From positions 1 to 64,000 of the forward strand of contig JAJYVU010000002.1 in the NCBI GenBank assembly GCA_021791875.1: a stretch of DNA of 64,000 nt, in the 5' to 3' direction. The position numbers were made by a program, and so were the translations under genes. The DNA is from Acidobacteriota bacterium (GTDB lineage Bacteria; Acidobacteriota; Terriglobia; Terriglobales; Acidobacteriaceae). The notes beneath the pieces are model-generated. The model saw nothing but the letters and a program-made list of their open reading frames with translations, did not search any database and was not told where the DNA came from. Positions 26,229 to 34,178 of this stretch are shown here, in pieces; position 1 is the first letter of the stretch; each line of letters begins with the position of its first letter.

Positions 26229-27659
26229 ATGAACCCATCCCGCTATAGCTTCACTCCGTGTGTTCGCCGTATTCTCCTGCCCGCCGTCTGTGTGCTCGCT
26301 TGTTCTCCGGCGCTTCTTGCCCAGCAGCTCAGGGTGCCCGTGAGTGCGCCCATGGCGGTAGAACTCGTTCACCATGCGCCCATGAAGGCGGGTGCGCCGC
26401 TCACCGCGCGTCTGCTTTATCCGGTGTATGTGGACAGCCATCTCGCGATTCCGGCGACCAGCACGCTGGAGGGCAAGATCGTCGCGCTCAAACCCAACCG
26501 GAAGCTGCGTGCGAAGGCGCGGTTTTACGCGGATTTCACGCCCTACGATACGCCGGTTGTCCGCTTTGATAAGCTCACGTTGCCGAATGGCCATTCCTAC
26601 GCCATCTCCAGCCCGGACGCCTCTGGCGGCGCTCCCATCCTGCATCTGACGGCCTCGGCGCCGCATGGTAAAAAGGCCTTCATCAAGGCCGAATTCGAGC
26701 AGGCGAAGAAGCGTGCGATAGCCGAGGCCACGCTGGTTACCCGCCCCGGCCGCATGGGGCGAATGCGGGAGTTTCTGTACAGCCAGCTCCCGTATCATCC
26801 GCAACGCATCAATACCGGGACCGAATGGACAGTGCATCTGTCCCATCCGCTGCTGGTGCCAGTGTGGCCGTTGCCTCCCGAGAAGCCGAACTCGGTTGTG
26901 GCCAATCTGGCAGTCGATCCTCCGTCCACACATGCCGGTAAGCCCAACCTGGCGGCCGCCGCGCAAGAGGTCAATCAGCCGACGGTGCAATCTTCTGCCG
27001 CTAATCGCGCGTGGCTGCTCGATGCGTATCTGACTTCCACCATCAGCTCCGCCACCAGCAAGCGCGGCGATACCTTCCAGGCCTACGTTGCTCAGCCGGT
27101 GTACGGCCCTCATCAAAAGCTGATTGTGCCTGAGGGTGCTATCCTCATCGGCACCATCACGCGGGCGAAACCCGCGCGCTCCTTCGGGCGGAAGGGCAAG
27201 CTGCGGTTTACGTTCAGCGAACTGAAGATACCGGGCCGCCGCCAAAGGCCAGTCCAGGGTACGCTTGCCGCTGCGGATGCTGCTCGCGCCGCGGATCTTC
27301 GCATCGATTCCGAAGGAGGCATCGCACCCGCAAAGAAGCCCGGCAAGATTCTCATGCCGCTGGCCTTTTCACTGCTGGCCGCCAACGGCCTTTCCAGCGA
27401 CGCCAGCGCCGCGGAAAGCGGAGCTTACTCCTCCAACGGATTCGGCGCCGTCGGCCGCATCATTGGCATTGCTGCCGGCTCGCACATACTCGCCGGCGGC
27501 ATCGGCTGCTATGCTGCTGCTCAATCGTTCTATAACCATTGGCTGACGCATGGGCAGAATGTCGTTTTTCCGAAGAACACGCGCATCGAGGTGGTCACGT
27601 CTGCGGCTCCGCATCGCATGGCGATGCCGGCTGCCGCCACTACAACGAAGACGCATTGA
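26229..27659 (+). CDS. Exported hypothetical protein with repeated TrbI/VirB10-like beta modules
   Basis: A protein of 476 residues from the ATG at 26229. The signal peptide ends at LACSPALLAQQ. Two segments share a pattern: RLLYPVYVDSHLAIPATSTLEGKIV near residue 55 and DTFQAYVAQPVYGPHQKLIVPEGAILIGTI near 290. In each, a 'valued' parameter is followed by an IPAG/VPEG turn, similar to the beta-barrel modules of TrbI/VirB10 and to exported Acidobacteriota proteins. A hydrophobic C-terminal part (GRIIGIAAGSHILAGGIGCYAAA) may insert in a membrane. The function is unknown. It is convergent with the flippase-like gene. Confidence 0.7.
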   Translation: MNPSRYSFTPCVRRILLPAVCVLACSPALLAQQLRVPVSAPMAVELVHHAPMKAGAPLTARLLYPVYVDSHLAIPATSTLEGKIVALKPNRKLRAKARFYADFTPYDTPVVRFDKLTLPNGHSYAISSPDASGGAPILHLTASAPHGKKAFIKAEFEQAKKRAIAEATLVTRPGRMGRMREFLYSQLPYHPQRINTGTEWTVHLSHPLLVPVWPLPPEKPNSVVANLAVDPPSTHAGKPNLAAAAQEVNQPTVQSSAANRAWLLDAYLTSTISSATSKRGDTFQAYVAQPVYGPHQKLIVPEGAILIGTITRAKPARSFGRKGKLRFTFSELKIPGRRQRPVQGTLAAADAARAADLRIDSEGGIAPAKKPGKILMPLAFSLLAANGLSSDASAAESGAYSSNGFGAVGRIIGIAAGSHILAGGIGCYAAAQSFYNHWLTHGQNVVFPKNTRIEVVTSAAPHRMAMPAAATTTKTH

Positions 27660-27740
27660 GGATGGCCTGCCGGGGCGTTTGCAGATGCGGTTTTTCCTGA
27701 CGGAGGAGCCGCGCAGGGTCTTTTCGCTCCGGGGGTACAT

Positions 27741-28814
27741 CTACAGCAAGTTCGCTCTATCCGCTTCGGGGTGCGCCAGCACCTCGCCCGCGTGCTCGCT
27801 CTCCACGGCCACCTCGCGCAGCGAAATGCGCTCCACGCGTGCCCAGATCAATCCGACCGGAACGACGCTCAGGTAAGTGACAATCAGCAGCATGGCGGAG
27901 CAGCCAAGGGCGGGTTCCCAGCGAACGCCAAAGAAGGTCTGGAATACGGCAGCCACGGCTGCAATCTGCGTAAACCAACCAATCACCGGCAGCTGCACTG
28001 TACTTGCCGCCATGCTTGCGGCCATGAGTACCATGCAGCGAGCCAGCGTCAGCGAGTGCAGTTCCGGCGACTTGTCGAAAGCATGCGCCGTTTCCAGATA
28101 CGCCACCGTGATGATGCCCCACATAAGAAGCGACTGCGCTGAGGCCACTGCCACTTCACGCAGAGATGACAATACCTCGAGCCCGCTTCGGAAGGCCAGA
28201 ATCCTGCTGGCAATCCCATCTCCAACCCTGGGCGCGAAGCCTGCAAAAATGAGGCGCGAACCACGCGCCAGTGCATTTCCGCTTAACCGGATTGCCGCAG
28301 CAATCGCCGCGAGGCCAATGGTGCCTATGAGCCCAGTCATCGCGAGATGTCGCAGAAGTTCAGGGTGCGGCAGTGTTCTTTTATCCGGGGCAAAGGAGAG
28401 CACGGTTGAGAAAATCAGCGCCATGGTCCCGGCATCGAACATGCGTTCGACGACGTAGACCGCAACCTGTGCACTGATTGTGGTCTTGAGTTTTCGCGCT
28501 GTCAGGTAGGGGCGCATGAGGTCGGCCGGGCGGCCCAGCAATGCCACGCCGGTGTAGCCAATGACCTGCGGGCCGACAGTCTCCCGCCAGGAACTCTTCC
28601 GGGTCGGCGACAGCAGTACCGACCAGCGGGCCGCACGGATACCGTAACCGATCCAGATCATGCTGATGCCGATAGCAATGAGCCACCAGTTGGCCTGCTG
28701 AATCTGCTCGACAAAGACGTGCCAGTTGAAATGGATACGGCCGCGCCCAAAGTACACAATCGCCGCCAGCCCCACCAGCAGCAACACGCCAAGTATCCAG
28801 TTTTTCTTCTTCAA
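27741..28814 (-). CDS. Flippase-like integral membrane protein (LPG synthase TM / UPF0104 family)
   Basis: A protein of 357 residues, TTG start with CGGAG upstream. About eight membrane segments are visible. The family signature region (GYGIRAARWSVLL, GYTGVALLGRPADLMRPYLTARK, VYVVERMFDAGTMALIFS) matches the lysylphosphatidylglycerol-synthase N-terminal membrane domain, also found alone in proteins that export lipid-linked glycans. No aminoacyl-transferase (DUF2156) domain is attached, so this is not MprF. It lies last in a three-gene minus-strand cluster with the transglycosylase and HAD phosphatase genes (gaps of 24 and 4 bases). Confidence 0.8.
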   Translation of the reverse strand: MKKKNWILGVLLLVGLAAIVYFGRGRIHFNWHVFVEQIQQANWWLIAIGISMIWIGYGIRAARWSVLLSPTRKSSWRETVGPQVIGYTGVALLGRPADLMRPYLTARKLKTTISAQVAVYVVERMFDAGTMALIFSTVLSFAPDKRTLPHPELLRHLAMTGLIGTIGLAAIAAAIRLSGNALARGSRLIFAGFAPRVGDGIASRILAFRSGLEVLSSLREVAVASAQSLLMWGIITVAYLETAHAFDKSPELHSLTLARCMVLMAASMAASTVQLPVIGWFTQIAAVAAVFQTFFGVRWEPALGCSAMLLIVTYLSVVPVGLIWARVERISLREVAVESEHAGEVLAHPEADRANLL

Positions 28815-28838
28815 AACGTGCTCCGTGAAACTCTCTTG

Positions 28839-29576
28839 CTAGTGAATCGCGGCTGCAGAAGCCATCAGCGCACGCTGCGCCCGCAGTCTTGCCTCATAGC
28901 GCAGGTTGTACTCGTGAATGACGCGAGCTACATATGCGCGCGTTTCCGGGTAGGGGGGAATACCGTGCCACCTGTCGACCGCCCCCGGTCCGGCATTGTA
29001 TGCCGCCAGAGCCAGGGCCAGGTTGTTGTGATAGCGGGTCAGGAGGCTGTCCAAATACGCCGTTCCGCCGCGAATATTCTCAGCGCTGCGAAAGCTGTTT
29101 TTGACCCCAAGTTTTGCGGCGGTTGCGGGCATCAACTGCATGAGCCCACGCGCGCCGGCCGGGCTTACTGCGTGAGGGTTGCCGCCGCTTTCGACCTCAA
29201 TGACGCTTTCCAGCAACGCGATATCCAGATCATGTTTGCGGCCCGCCTCCACCAGCACATCGTGCAGGCTCTGCGGCTTCGTAGCCGCCCTGGCGCCGGT
29301 GGGAGCAGCCTTCTGCCTCGTATCCTGACTGGGTTCCGCTCCCGAAGGAGCCGGCCGCCGGGTGATGATTTCATTTGCATTCACTTCGATGAAATTCTTC
29401 GATCCGGGGTCCAGAAATAATTGCACGCGATTACCGGTTCGCTGCATGTGATCGCAGATGAGCGAGAAGCCGTTCTTCAGCAGCACCTGCTCGGCGGCGT
29501 GCGCCGGCAAAGTCGCGGCGAGAATCGCCACGCAGCCCAGCACCGGGAAACAGCGATGTGTATTTAGAAATCGCAT
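28839..29576 (-). CDS. Exported lytic transglycosylase (SLT family)
   Basis: A protein of 245 residues with a signal peptide ending at LPAHAA (residue 28). The N-terminal ~70 residues after it (VLLKNGFSLICDHMQRTGNRVQLFL) look like a small SH3-like or DUF4124-like beta domain. The Slt70 catalytic domain runs from about 105 to 215, with catalytic Glu E129 (VIEVESGGNP) and the conserved GARGLMQLMPATA and AYNAGPGAV motifs. It cleaves peptidoglycan glycan strands in the periplasm to 1,6-anhydro products. It begins four bases after the HAD gene stop, so co-transcription is likely. Confidence 0.9.
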   Translation of the reverse strand: MRFLNTHRCFPVLGCVAILAATLPAHAAEQVLLKNGFSLICDHMQRTGNRVQLFLDPGSKNFIEVNANEIITRRPAPSGAEPSQDTRQKAAPTGARAATKPQSLHDVLVEAGRKHDLDIALLESVIEVESGGNPHAVSPAGARGLMQLMPATAAKLGVKNSFRSAENIRGGTAYLDSLLTRYHNNLALALAAYNAGPGAVDRWHGIPPYPETRAYVARVIHEYNLRYEARLRAQRALMASAAAIH

Positions 29577-29580
29577 CGCG

Positions 29581-30498
29581 TCATTGCGCCATTTCAGCCG
29601 CTCTGTTTATGGGACGCGCAGCATCCCCGGCGCGCTCGGCAATCACGGCTTCCACTACCTGCGCTACGCCATCGTCGTCGTTGGCAGGGGCAATTTGCCA
29701 GCCGTGCCGGCGCGCGTGCTCCAGCAGTTCCGGTGCGCCATTGCCCATCACTACGGGCCGGCCGGCCCACGCCAGCATATTCTCATCGTTCCAGTTATCG
29801 CCAATCGCCATGACCTGCCCGGCGGCCAGGCCGCGTTGTTCTGCCAGCCGTGCCAGCGCCTGGCCCTTTGAGCAGCCCGGCGGCAGTAAGTCCAGGATGG
29901 TCAAATCCCGGGAAGGATATTCGGTTCGCTGCATCTCTACGGTTGCCCCGTAGCCGCAGGCGCGAAGTCCGTCTTCGGCGTCGCGCATTGCCTTCACGCT
30001 GCCGCAAATCATTCCCTGGATCGGCTCGGCGCCGTTGTCAAAGGCGCGCTCGAGAGGATTGACTTCCAGCAGGGCGTGACGGTTGGCTTCCACCCACATG
30101 CGAATCTGCGGATGGACGGCATCGAACGACTCCAGAACCATCTCGCCCGGGCCTTCAAGGTCAAAGGTGAATACCACGGTTCCGCCAAATGGACGCAGGG
30201 CGGTGCAGAGCCCGCGTGAGGTTTCCAGCGGCAGGGAAAAGCAGTCTACGGGTTCGCCGTCGAGCCTGCGCGTGACGCTTCCATTGGAGGAAATCAGTGC
30301 GGTATGCGGCGGCTGAGCGGCCCGTTCCAGGATCGGTGTCGCATAGCGGTGCCGCCGCCCGGTTGCAATCACGATCTCAATGCCTGCCCGGCGCGCCAGT
30401 TCCAGCGCCCGCTGGGTACGCTCCGTTAGCTCACCGCCCACGGAAGGCAGCAGTGTTCCATCAATATCAATGGCAATTAGTTCCACGGAGGGCAGCAT
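29581..30498 (-). CDS. Cof-type HAD-superfamily sugar-phosphate phosphatase
   Basis: A protein of 305 residues. HAD motif I is D11-I-D13-GTLL, motif II VIATGRR, and motif IV near the C-terminus is GDNWNDENML. A C2-type cap with an alpha/beta fold lies in the middle (about 85-215). Cof-like phosphatases act on sugar phosphates, pyridoxal phosphate or flavin intermediates; the substrate cannot be read from sequence. It is first in a minus-strand cluster with the transglycosylase and the flippase-like gene. The 250 bases upstream (30499-30749) show no gene. Confidence 0.85.
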   Translation of the reverse strand: MLPSVELIAIDIDGTLLPSVGGELTERTQRALELARRAGIEIVIATGRRHRYATPILERAAQPPHTALISSNGSVTRRLDGEPVDCFSLPLETSRGLCTALRPFGGTVVFTFDLEGPGEMVLESFDAVHPQIRMWVEANRHALLEVNPLERAFDNGAEPIQGMICGSVKAMRDAEDGLRACGYGATVEMQRTEYPSRDLTILDLLPPGCSKGQALARLAEQRGLAAGQVMAIGDNWNDENMLAWAGRPVVMGNGAPELLEHARRHGWQIAPANDDDGVAQVVEAVIAERAGDAARPINRAAEMAQ

Positions 30499-30749
30499 GA
30501 TCTTAGTCTACCGGTACCGCACACAAAACAGATGTGGTTCAGACTACAGAAAATCGCGGTGCAAACCCGCAGGGAAAGTGGGCCGGATATGGGTTGTCCG
30601 CCCAGTCGAATCATTTTCCCAAAGACCGGGTGAGATCCACTCGCCGGCGGCCGAGACCCAGGCAAGAGGGCTGGTAGCCGGGTAATCGGCAAGCTGTCTG
30701 GGTCAGTTTGCATTGTTTGTGAGGCAATGCCGGAGAAAGGGCTGCGAAA

Positions 30750-30765
30750 TGGCACAGTGATTGCA
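30750..30765 (+). promoter_or_regulatory. Sigma-54 (RpoN) promoter
   Basis: TGGCAC-AGTGA-TTGCA matches the -24/-12 consensus TGGCAC-N5-TTGCW exactly. The predicted start is near 30775, about 56 bases before the small membrane protein gene at 30831. A stem (30793-30814, 8 bp with one G-U) sits just before that gene's ribosome binding site. Confidence 0.8.
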
Positions 30766-30830
30766 AGTTATGAGGCCGAAGTCGCGTAATCCGGTGGCGC
30801 GACCTGGCGCCGCCAGTGAGGTCTTCCCCC

Positions 30831-31064
30831 ATGCAAATCGCTGTCTATGCGTTGTGTTTCCTGTTACTTTGCGCGGTGTTTGAGCTGGGCAGCATGATTT
30901 CCCAGCGGAGCGATGAATGGTCTGTAGCCATTGATCCGGAGGCTGGACACTACCAGACATTGCGTAAAAGTTTCTTCTTGAGCGGGAAAATAATTCAAGC
31001 TGCGGCCGTGCTCTGGGCCGTGATGAATTTTGTAGCGCTGATGCATGCCATCCCGCACATTTAG
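30831..31064 (+). CDS. Small two-helix membrane protein, paralogue A
   Basis: A protein of 77 residues with GTGAGG about 10 bases upstream. Helix 1 is residues 3-23 (IAVYALCFLLLCAVFELGSMI), helix 2 about 52-73. The polar loop between them contains W30-S-x-A-x2-P-x-A-G-H, then R-x-S-F-x2-S-G-K-I-x-Q. The protein at 31465 shares 34 of the first 71 aligned positions, so the two are tandem duplicates, and the shared loop is probably the functional part. I recognise no named family. It is preceded by a sigma-54 promoter and followed by a strong hairpin terminator, so it is a single-gene transcription unit. Confidence 0.8.
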   Translation: MQIAVYALCFLLLCAVFELGSMISQRSDEWSVAIDPEAGHYQTLRKSFFLSGKIIQAAAVLWAVMNFVALMHAIPHI

Positions 31065-31110
31065 GCCAAAGTCTTTCCTGACAGTCCGCGTCCTCGCGCT
31101 GTGGATTCCG

Positions 31111-31138
31111 CAAAATGCACCGTAACCGGTGCATTTTG
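31111..31138 (+). terminator. Perfect 12-bp hairpin terminator after small membrane protein A
   Basis: CAAAATGCACCG pairs perfectly with CGGTGCATTTTG around a TAAC loop. The A-rich and T-rich stem ends allow termination in either direction. It lies 46 bases after the stop and separates the two paralogues into different transcripts. Confidence 0.85.
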
Positions 31139-31384
31139 TGTTTCCGGCATCTTTCTGAACCCCAGGGCTGCGCGGCGACGTGTTCGCGATAAAACGCCCG
31201 ATAGGATCTCGCTCGCGGCCGAATGCCGGTGACTTGCTCGACCATAAGTGTGATTTTGCCGGTGCGGGTCGCCCCGGAGCCGGTGTTGGGTGCAGGGCGG
31301 TGTGCTCGGGGAGCTGTCACGGGAGCAGGGCCGGTCCTGAGTTGGGCAGTTTTTGTTGCCAAAACAGAGCGGGAACGCGCAGAA

Positions 31385-31400
31385 TGGCACGGTGATTGCG
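31385..31400 (+). promoter_or_regulatory. Sigma-54 (RpoN) promoter
   Basis: TGGCAC-GGTGA-TTGCG keeps the invariant GG and GC at -24 and -12 and the exact 5-base spacing; only the last base deviates. The predicted start is near 31410, about 55 bases before the paralogue B start, the same spacing as for paralogue A. The 246 bases between the A terminator and this site show no gene. Confidence 0.75.
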
Positions 31401-31464
31401 CTGTAAACAGGTGAGATCAACTGCAAGGCAGCGCGCGATAGCGCACTGCAGGAAAGGTCCCCAG

Positions 31465-31704
31465 ATGAGAATCCTCATGTATTTGTTGACGATCCTCCTG
31501 CTAGGCGGGGTGTTTCAGCTTGGAAGCATCATCGTTCGACAGAGCCGCGACTGGTCGTCGGCACTGGAACCGTACGCCGGTCACAGGGAAGCGGTGCGCA
31601 GAAGCTTCTATGTGAGTGGGAAAATAATGCAAGTTGTAGCCGCCATCTGGGGTTTTGTAGATGTGGTGGCGGTGATGGTCCTGGTGGCCGCGATGGTGAG
31701 CTAA
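31465..31704 (+). CDS. Small two-helix membrane protein, paralogue B
   Basis: A protein of 79 residues from the ATG at 31465 (AGGAAAGG upstream). A TTG at 31396 would lie inside the sigma-54 promoter and is not used. Helix 1 is about residues 3-23 (ILMYLLTILLLGGVFQLGSII), helix 2 about 52-77. The loop motif W30-S-x-A-x2-P-x-A-G-H and R-x-S-F-x2-S-G-K-I-x-Q is shared with paralogue A. The loop is amphipathic and basic. Function is unknown; RpoN control suggests response to nitrogen status, envelope stress or a surface-related signal. Confidence 0.8.
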   Translation: MRILMYLLTILLLGGVFQLGSIIVRQSRDWSSALEPYAGHREAVRRSFYVSGKIMQVVAAIWGFVDVVAVMVLVAAMVS

Positions 31705-31765
31705 AGGCCGCAACGGTCGAAGGCGCGACGCATGCCGTGCTGTGCGTGCTGCGGATTCCCTGGGC

Positions 31766-32662
31766 TCAGCTTCTGGCGATAAGTTCATCGACGCGGGCGG
31801 GATCCCAGGAGGGAATGGCGCCGGGCTGGCTGGCGACGGTGGCTCCGACGGCGTTGGCGAAGCGGGCGGTTTGCTCGATGGGCCAGCGCCGGATGATGCC
31901 GTGAAGGAGGGCCGCGGCGAAGGCGTCGCCAGCGCCGACGGTATCGGCCACTTTGACAGAGAAGCCGGGAAAGGCCTGGAATCGGCCTTCGGACAGGATG
32001 GCGCATCCTTCGCCACCGAGAGTGACGCAGATGGTGGCAATGCGATGGGCGGCGGCCCATTCGCGGCAGAAGCTTTCAAGCGAAAAAGTGCAGAGCGGGT
32101 GGAGGTGGCGGTGCAGCAGCTCCGCCTCGGAGTGATTTAATTTGAGCACCCGCGCGGAGGCGGAAAGGCGCTGGACGAGAGGGAAGTTCCAGTGGCCTTC
32201 GCGGAGGTTGATGTCGTAGAAGCGGGGAAGGCCGGGGAAGCGGCGGCGGAGGGATTCGATCAGCGCGGGCGAGCCGGGCGCGGCCTGTGCGAGGGTTCCA
32301 AAGTAGAGCCAGGAGGGTGGCAGGGCCTGAAGGCGGGCGAGGGTTTGCTCGTCAAGCTGGAAACCGTCAAAGGCGGCGGGGCGATCGATTCGGTAGCTGG
32401 CGTTGCCTTCGCTGTCTGTGGTGACGATGGCGGCGCCGGAGGACACGGAGGGAATGGTCTGGACGCAGTCGGTGGAGAGGCCGAGGTTGCGGATGGCGGT
32501 CAGGGCGCGGAGGCCGCGATCGTCATCGCCGACGGCGGTGAGGAGGGTGACGTCGTGTCCGAGGCGAGAGGCCATGGCGGAGAAGTTGAGTGGAGCGCCG
32601 CCGAGGAGTTCGCGATGGGCGAAGACGTCCCATAGGACTTCTCCGGCGCTAAGAATCGACAC
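31766..32662 (-). CDS. PfkB-family carbohydrate kinase, probable fructokinase
   Basis: A protein of 298 residues from a GTG at 32662 with AAGGGA upstream; a TTG at 32683 would add seven residues without a site. The ribokinase-family fold is clear: an N-terminal GG motif (ELLGGAPLNFS), KLNHSEAE in the middle, and the C-terminal signature DTVGAGDAFAAALL (residues about 240-253, catalytic Asp in GAGD). It phosphorylates a furanose sugar with ATP. Fructose is the likely substrate given the divergent regulator and the GH32 gene nearby, but ribose or adenosine-type sugars are not excluded by sequence alone. Confidence 0.85.
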   Translation of the reverse strand: MSILSAGEVLWDVFAHRELLGGAPLNFSAMASRLGHDVTLLTAVGDDDRGLRALTAIRNLGLSTDCVQTIPSVSSGAAIVTTDSEGNASYRIDRPAAFDGFQLDEQTLARLQALPPSWLYFGTLAQAAPGSPALIESLRRRFPGLPRFYDINLREGHWNFPLVQRLSASARVLKLNHSEAELLHRHLHPLCTFSLESFCREWAAAHRIATICVTLGGEGCAILSEGRFQAFPGFSVKVADTVGAGDAFAAALLHGIIRRWPIEQTARFANAVGATVASQPGAIPSWDPARVDELIARS

Positions 32663-32723
32663 GGATGATTCCCTTCCCGGCAAGGAGATAGGCGATCAGT
32701 TGCCATCAACTTGTCTGCTAAAC

Positions 32724-32740
32724 AGATATACTAATTCTGC
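32724..32740. promoter_or_regulatory. Dyad in the fructokinase/regulator divergent region
   Basis: CAGATATACTAATTCTG has CAGA and TCTG ends and resembles, with two extra bases, the perfect palindrome CAGATTAGTAATCTG at 34102-34116. An overlapping TCTG-CTAAA-CAGA dyad begins at 32715. It lies between the divergent fructokinase and regulator genes, a natural place for autoregulation. Confidence 0.45.
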
Positions 32741-32824
32741 TTTACCTGTCTACCTCTAATTTGCAATGATGACGGCAGCGATCGCTTTCGGGTGGCTTTA
32801 GCTGCTGGCGATGAGGGGGATGGG

Positions 32825-33976
32825 ATGAATCGGTCCTTGGAGCGAATGATGAAGACGAGAGAGGTGCTGGATGCCGGATCCCCGGACGAACCGAAGTACC
32901 GGATGATTGCCGATAGTCTGCGGGAGAGCGTGCTGGCAGGGGAGTACCGTGCGGGTAGCCGGCTGCCGAGCGAGACGGAACTGGTGCGACGGTTCGGCGT
33001 GTCACGCATGACGATTGTGAAGGCGATCAAAGAGCTGCAGCAGATGGGGCTGGTGACGCGGCGAGTGGGTTCGGGCACCTATGTGGCGGCGCGGACAAGC
33101 CAGACGAGCCGGTTGTTTGGGTTGCTGATTCCGGAGCTTGGGCAGACGGAGATATTTGAGCCGATTTGCCAGGGGATGGCGAGCTACCAAGGGGTAAACC
33201 GGCACTCGCTGCTGTGGGGAAATGCGGTGAGCGAGGGGGATCCGAAGGAACAGGCGGCCGAGGAGCTTTGTCAGCAGTACATTGCGCAGCAGGTTTCGGG
33301 GGTGTTCTTTGCGCCGCTGGAGCTGTCTCCCGTGAAGGATGAAGTGAACCGGAAGATTGTATCTGCGCTGGACAAAGCCGGGATTCCAGTGGTGCTTCTG
33401 GACCGGTGCGTGGAGCAGTATCCCAGGCGGAGCCAGTATGACCTGGTGGGTATCGACAACCGGCGGACGGGATATGCAGCGACGATGCACCTGGTGAAGG
33501 CCGGGGCGCGGCGGATTGGGTTTCTGGGAAAGCAATTTTCGGCATCGACAGTGGATGCGCGGATTGCCGGGTACCGCGAGGCGCTGATTGCGTCGGGGAT
33601 GCTGGGGCAGGAGGATCTGGTGATGCGGGGCGATCCGGGAGACACGGAGCTGGTGAGGAAAATGCTGGACGAGAAGCGTCCAGACGCAATTTTGTGCGCG
33701 AACGACCACACGGCGGCAAACCTGATGCAGAGTCTGGGGCGGCTGGGACGGCGGGTTCCGGAAGATATTCGGATCGTGGGCGTGGATGATGTGAAGTATG
33801 CGAGTTTGTTGTCGATTCCGCTGACAACGATGCATCAGCCGTGCGTGGAGCTTGGACGAGTGGCGATGGCAGCCATGCTGAGCCGGCTGGAGAATCCGGA
33901 TTTTCCTGCCAGGGATATTCTGCTGAGCTGCCGGCTGGTGGTTCGGCAGTCGTGCGGGTCGGCGCAGGTGGGGTGA
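32825..33976 (+). CDS. GntR/LacI hybrid transcriptional regulator (AraR-type)
   Basis: A protein of 383 residues from the ATG at 32825 (GAGGGGGATGGG upstream). The N-terminal GntR winged helix spans about 23-90 (KYRMIADSLRESVLAGEYRAGSRLPSETELVRRFGVSRMTIVKAI). The remainder is a LacI/periplasmic-binding-protein-like sensor domain (RLFGLLIPELGQTEIFEPICQGM, VVLLDRCVEQ, DAILCANDHTAANLMQSLG, VGVDDVKYASLLSIPLTTMHQP). This is the layout of Bacillus AraR, where a sugar releases the repressor. Here the ligand is probably a fructose or sucrose-type sugar, inferred from neighbours. It is divergent from the fructokinase and upstream of the receptor gene. Confidence 0.88.
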   Translation: MNRSLERMMKTREVLDAGSPDEPKYRMIADSLRESVLAGEYRAGSRLPSETELVRRFGVSRMTIVKAIKELQQMGLVTRRVGSGTYVAARTSQTSRLFGLLIPELGQTEIFEPICQGMASYQGVNRHSLLWGNAVSEGDPKEQAAEELCQQYIAQQVSGVFFAPLELSPVKDEVNRKIVSALDKAGIPVVLLDRCVEQYPRRSQYDLVGIDNRRTGYAATMHLVKAGARRIGFLGKQFSASTVDARIAGYREALIASGMLGQEDLVMRGDPGDTELVRKMLDEKRPDAILCANDHTAANLMQSLGRLGRRVPEDIRIVGVDDVKYASLLSIPLTTMHQPCVELGRVAMAAMLSRLENPDFPARDILLSCRLVVRQSCGSAQVG

Positions 33977-34021
33977 AGACGCCGTAATTTTGCAGCGAAG
34001 CAGGAATTTTTGCAGGGATGA

Positions 34022-34058
34022 GGCACTCGGAGCGGGGCCGCACGAGTGCCTTATTTTT
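34022..34058 (+). terminator. Terminator after the regulator gene
   Basis: GGCACTCG (34022-34029) pairs with CGAGTGCC (34043-34050) around a 13-base GC-rich loop, followed by TTATTTTT. Confidence 0.8.
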
Positions 34059-34071
34059 CAGCCCGTTGATG

Positions 34072-34116
34072 GTCTAATTAATAAGACTATACAGCTTTGT
34101 TCAGATTAGTAATCTG
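34072..34116. promoter_or_regulatory. Two palindromes upstream of the TonB receptor gene
   Basis: GTCTAATTAATAAGAC (34072-34087) is a palindrome with one non-complementary pair on each side. CAGATTAGTAATCTG (34102-34116) is a perfect 7+1+7 palindrome. Their centres are about 30 bases apart, close to three helical turns. A TTGACA at 34123-34128 follows directly, so binding would interfere with a promoter there. They are the best candidates for operators of the AraR-type regulator. Confidence 0.6.
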
Positions 34117-34178
34117 ATTTGATTGACAATAGTATTTCCTTATCATTAAAACGATGCATGCCAATTTCAGGAGGCGGC

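Noticed and set aside
31396-31464. Upstream TTG start for the second small membrane protein
   Set aside because: It lies inside the -12 element of the sigma-54 promoter and the ATG at 31465 has a ribosome binding site.
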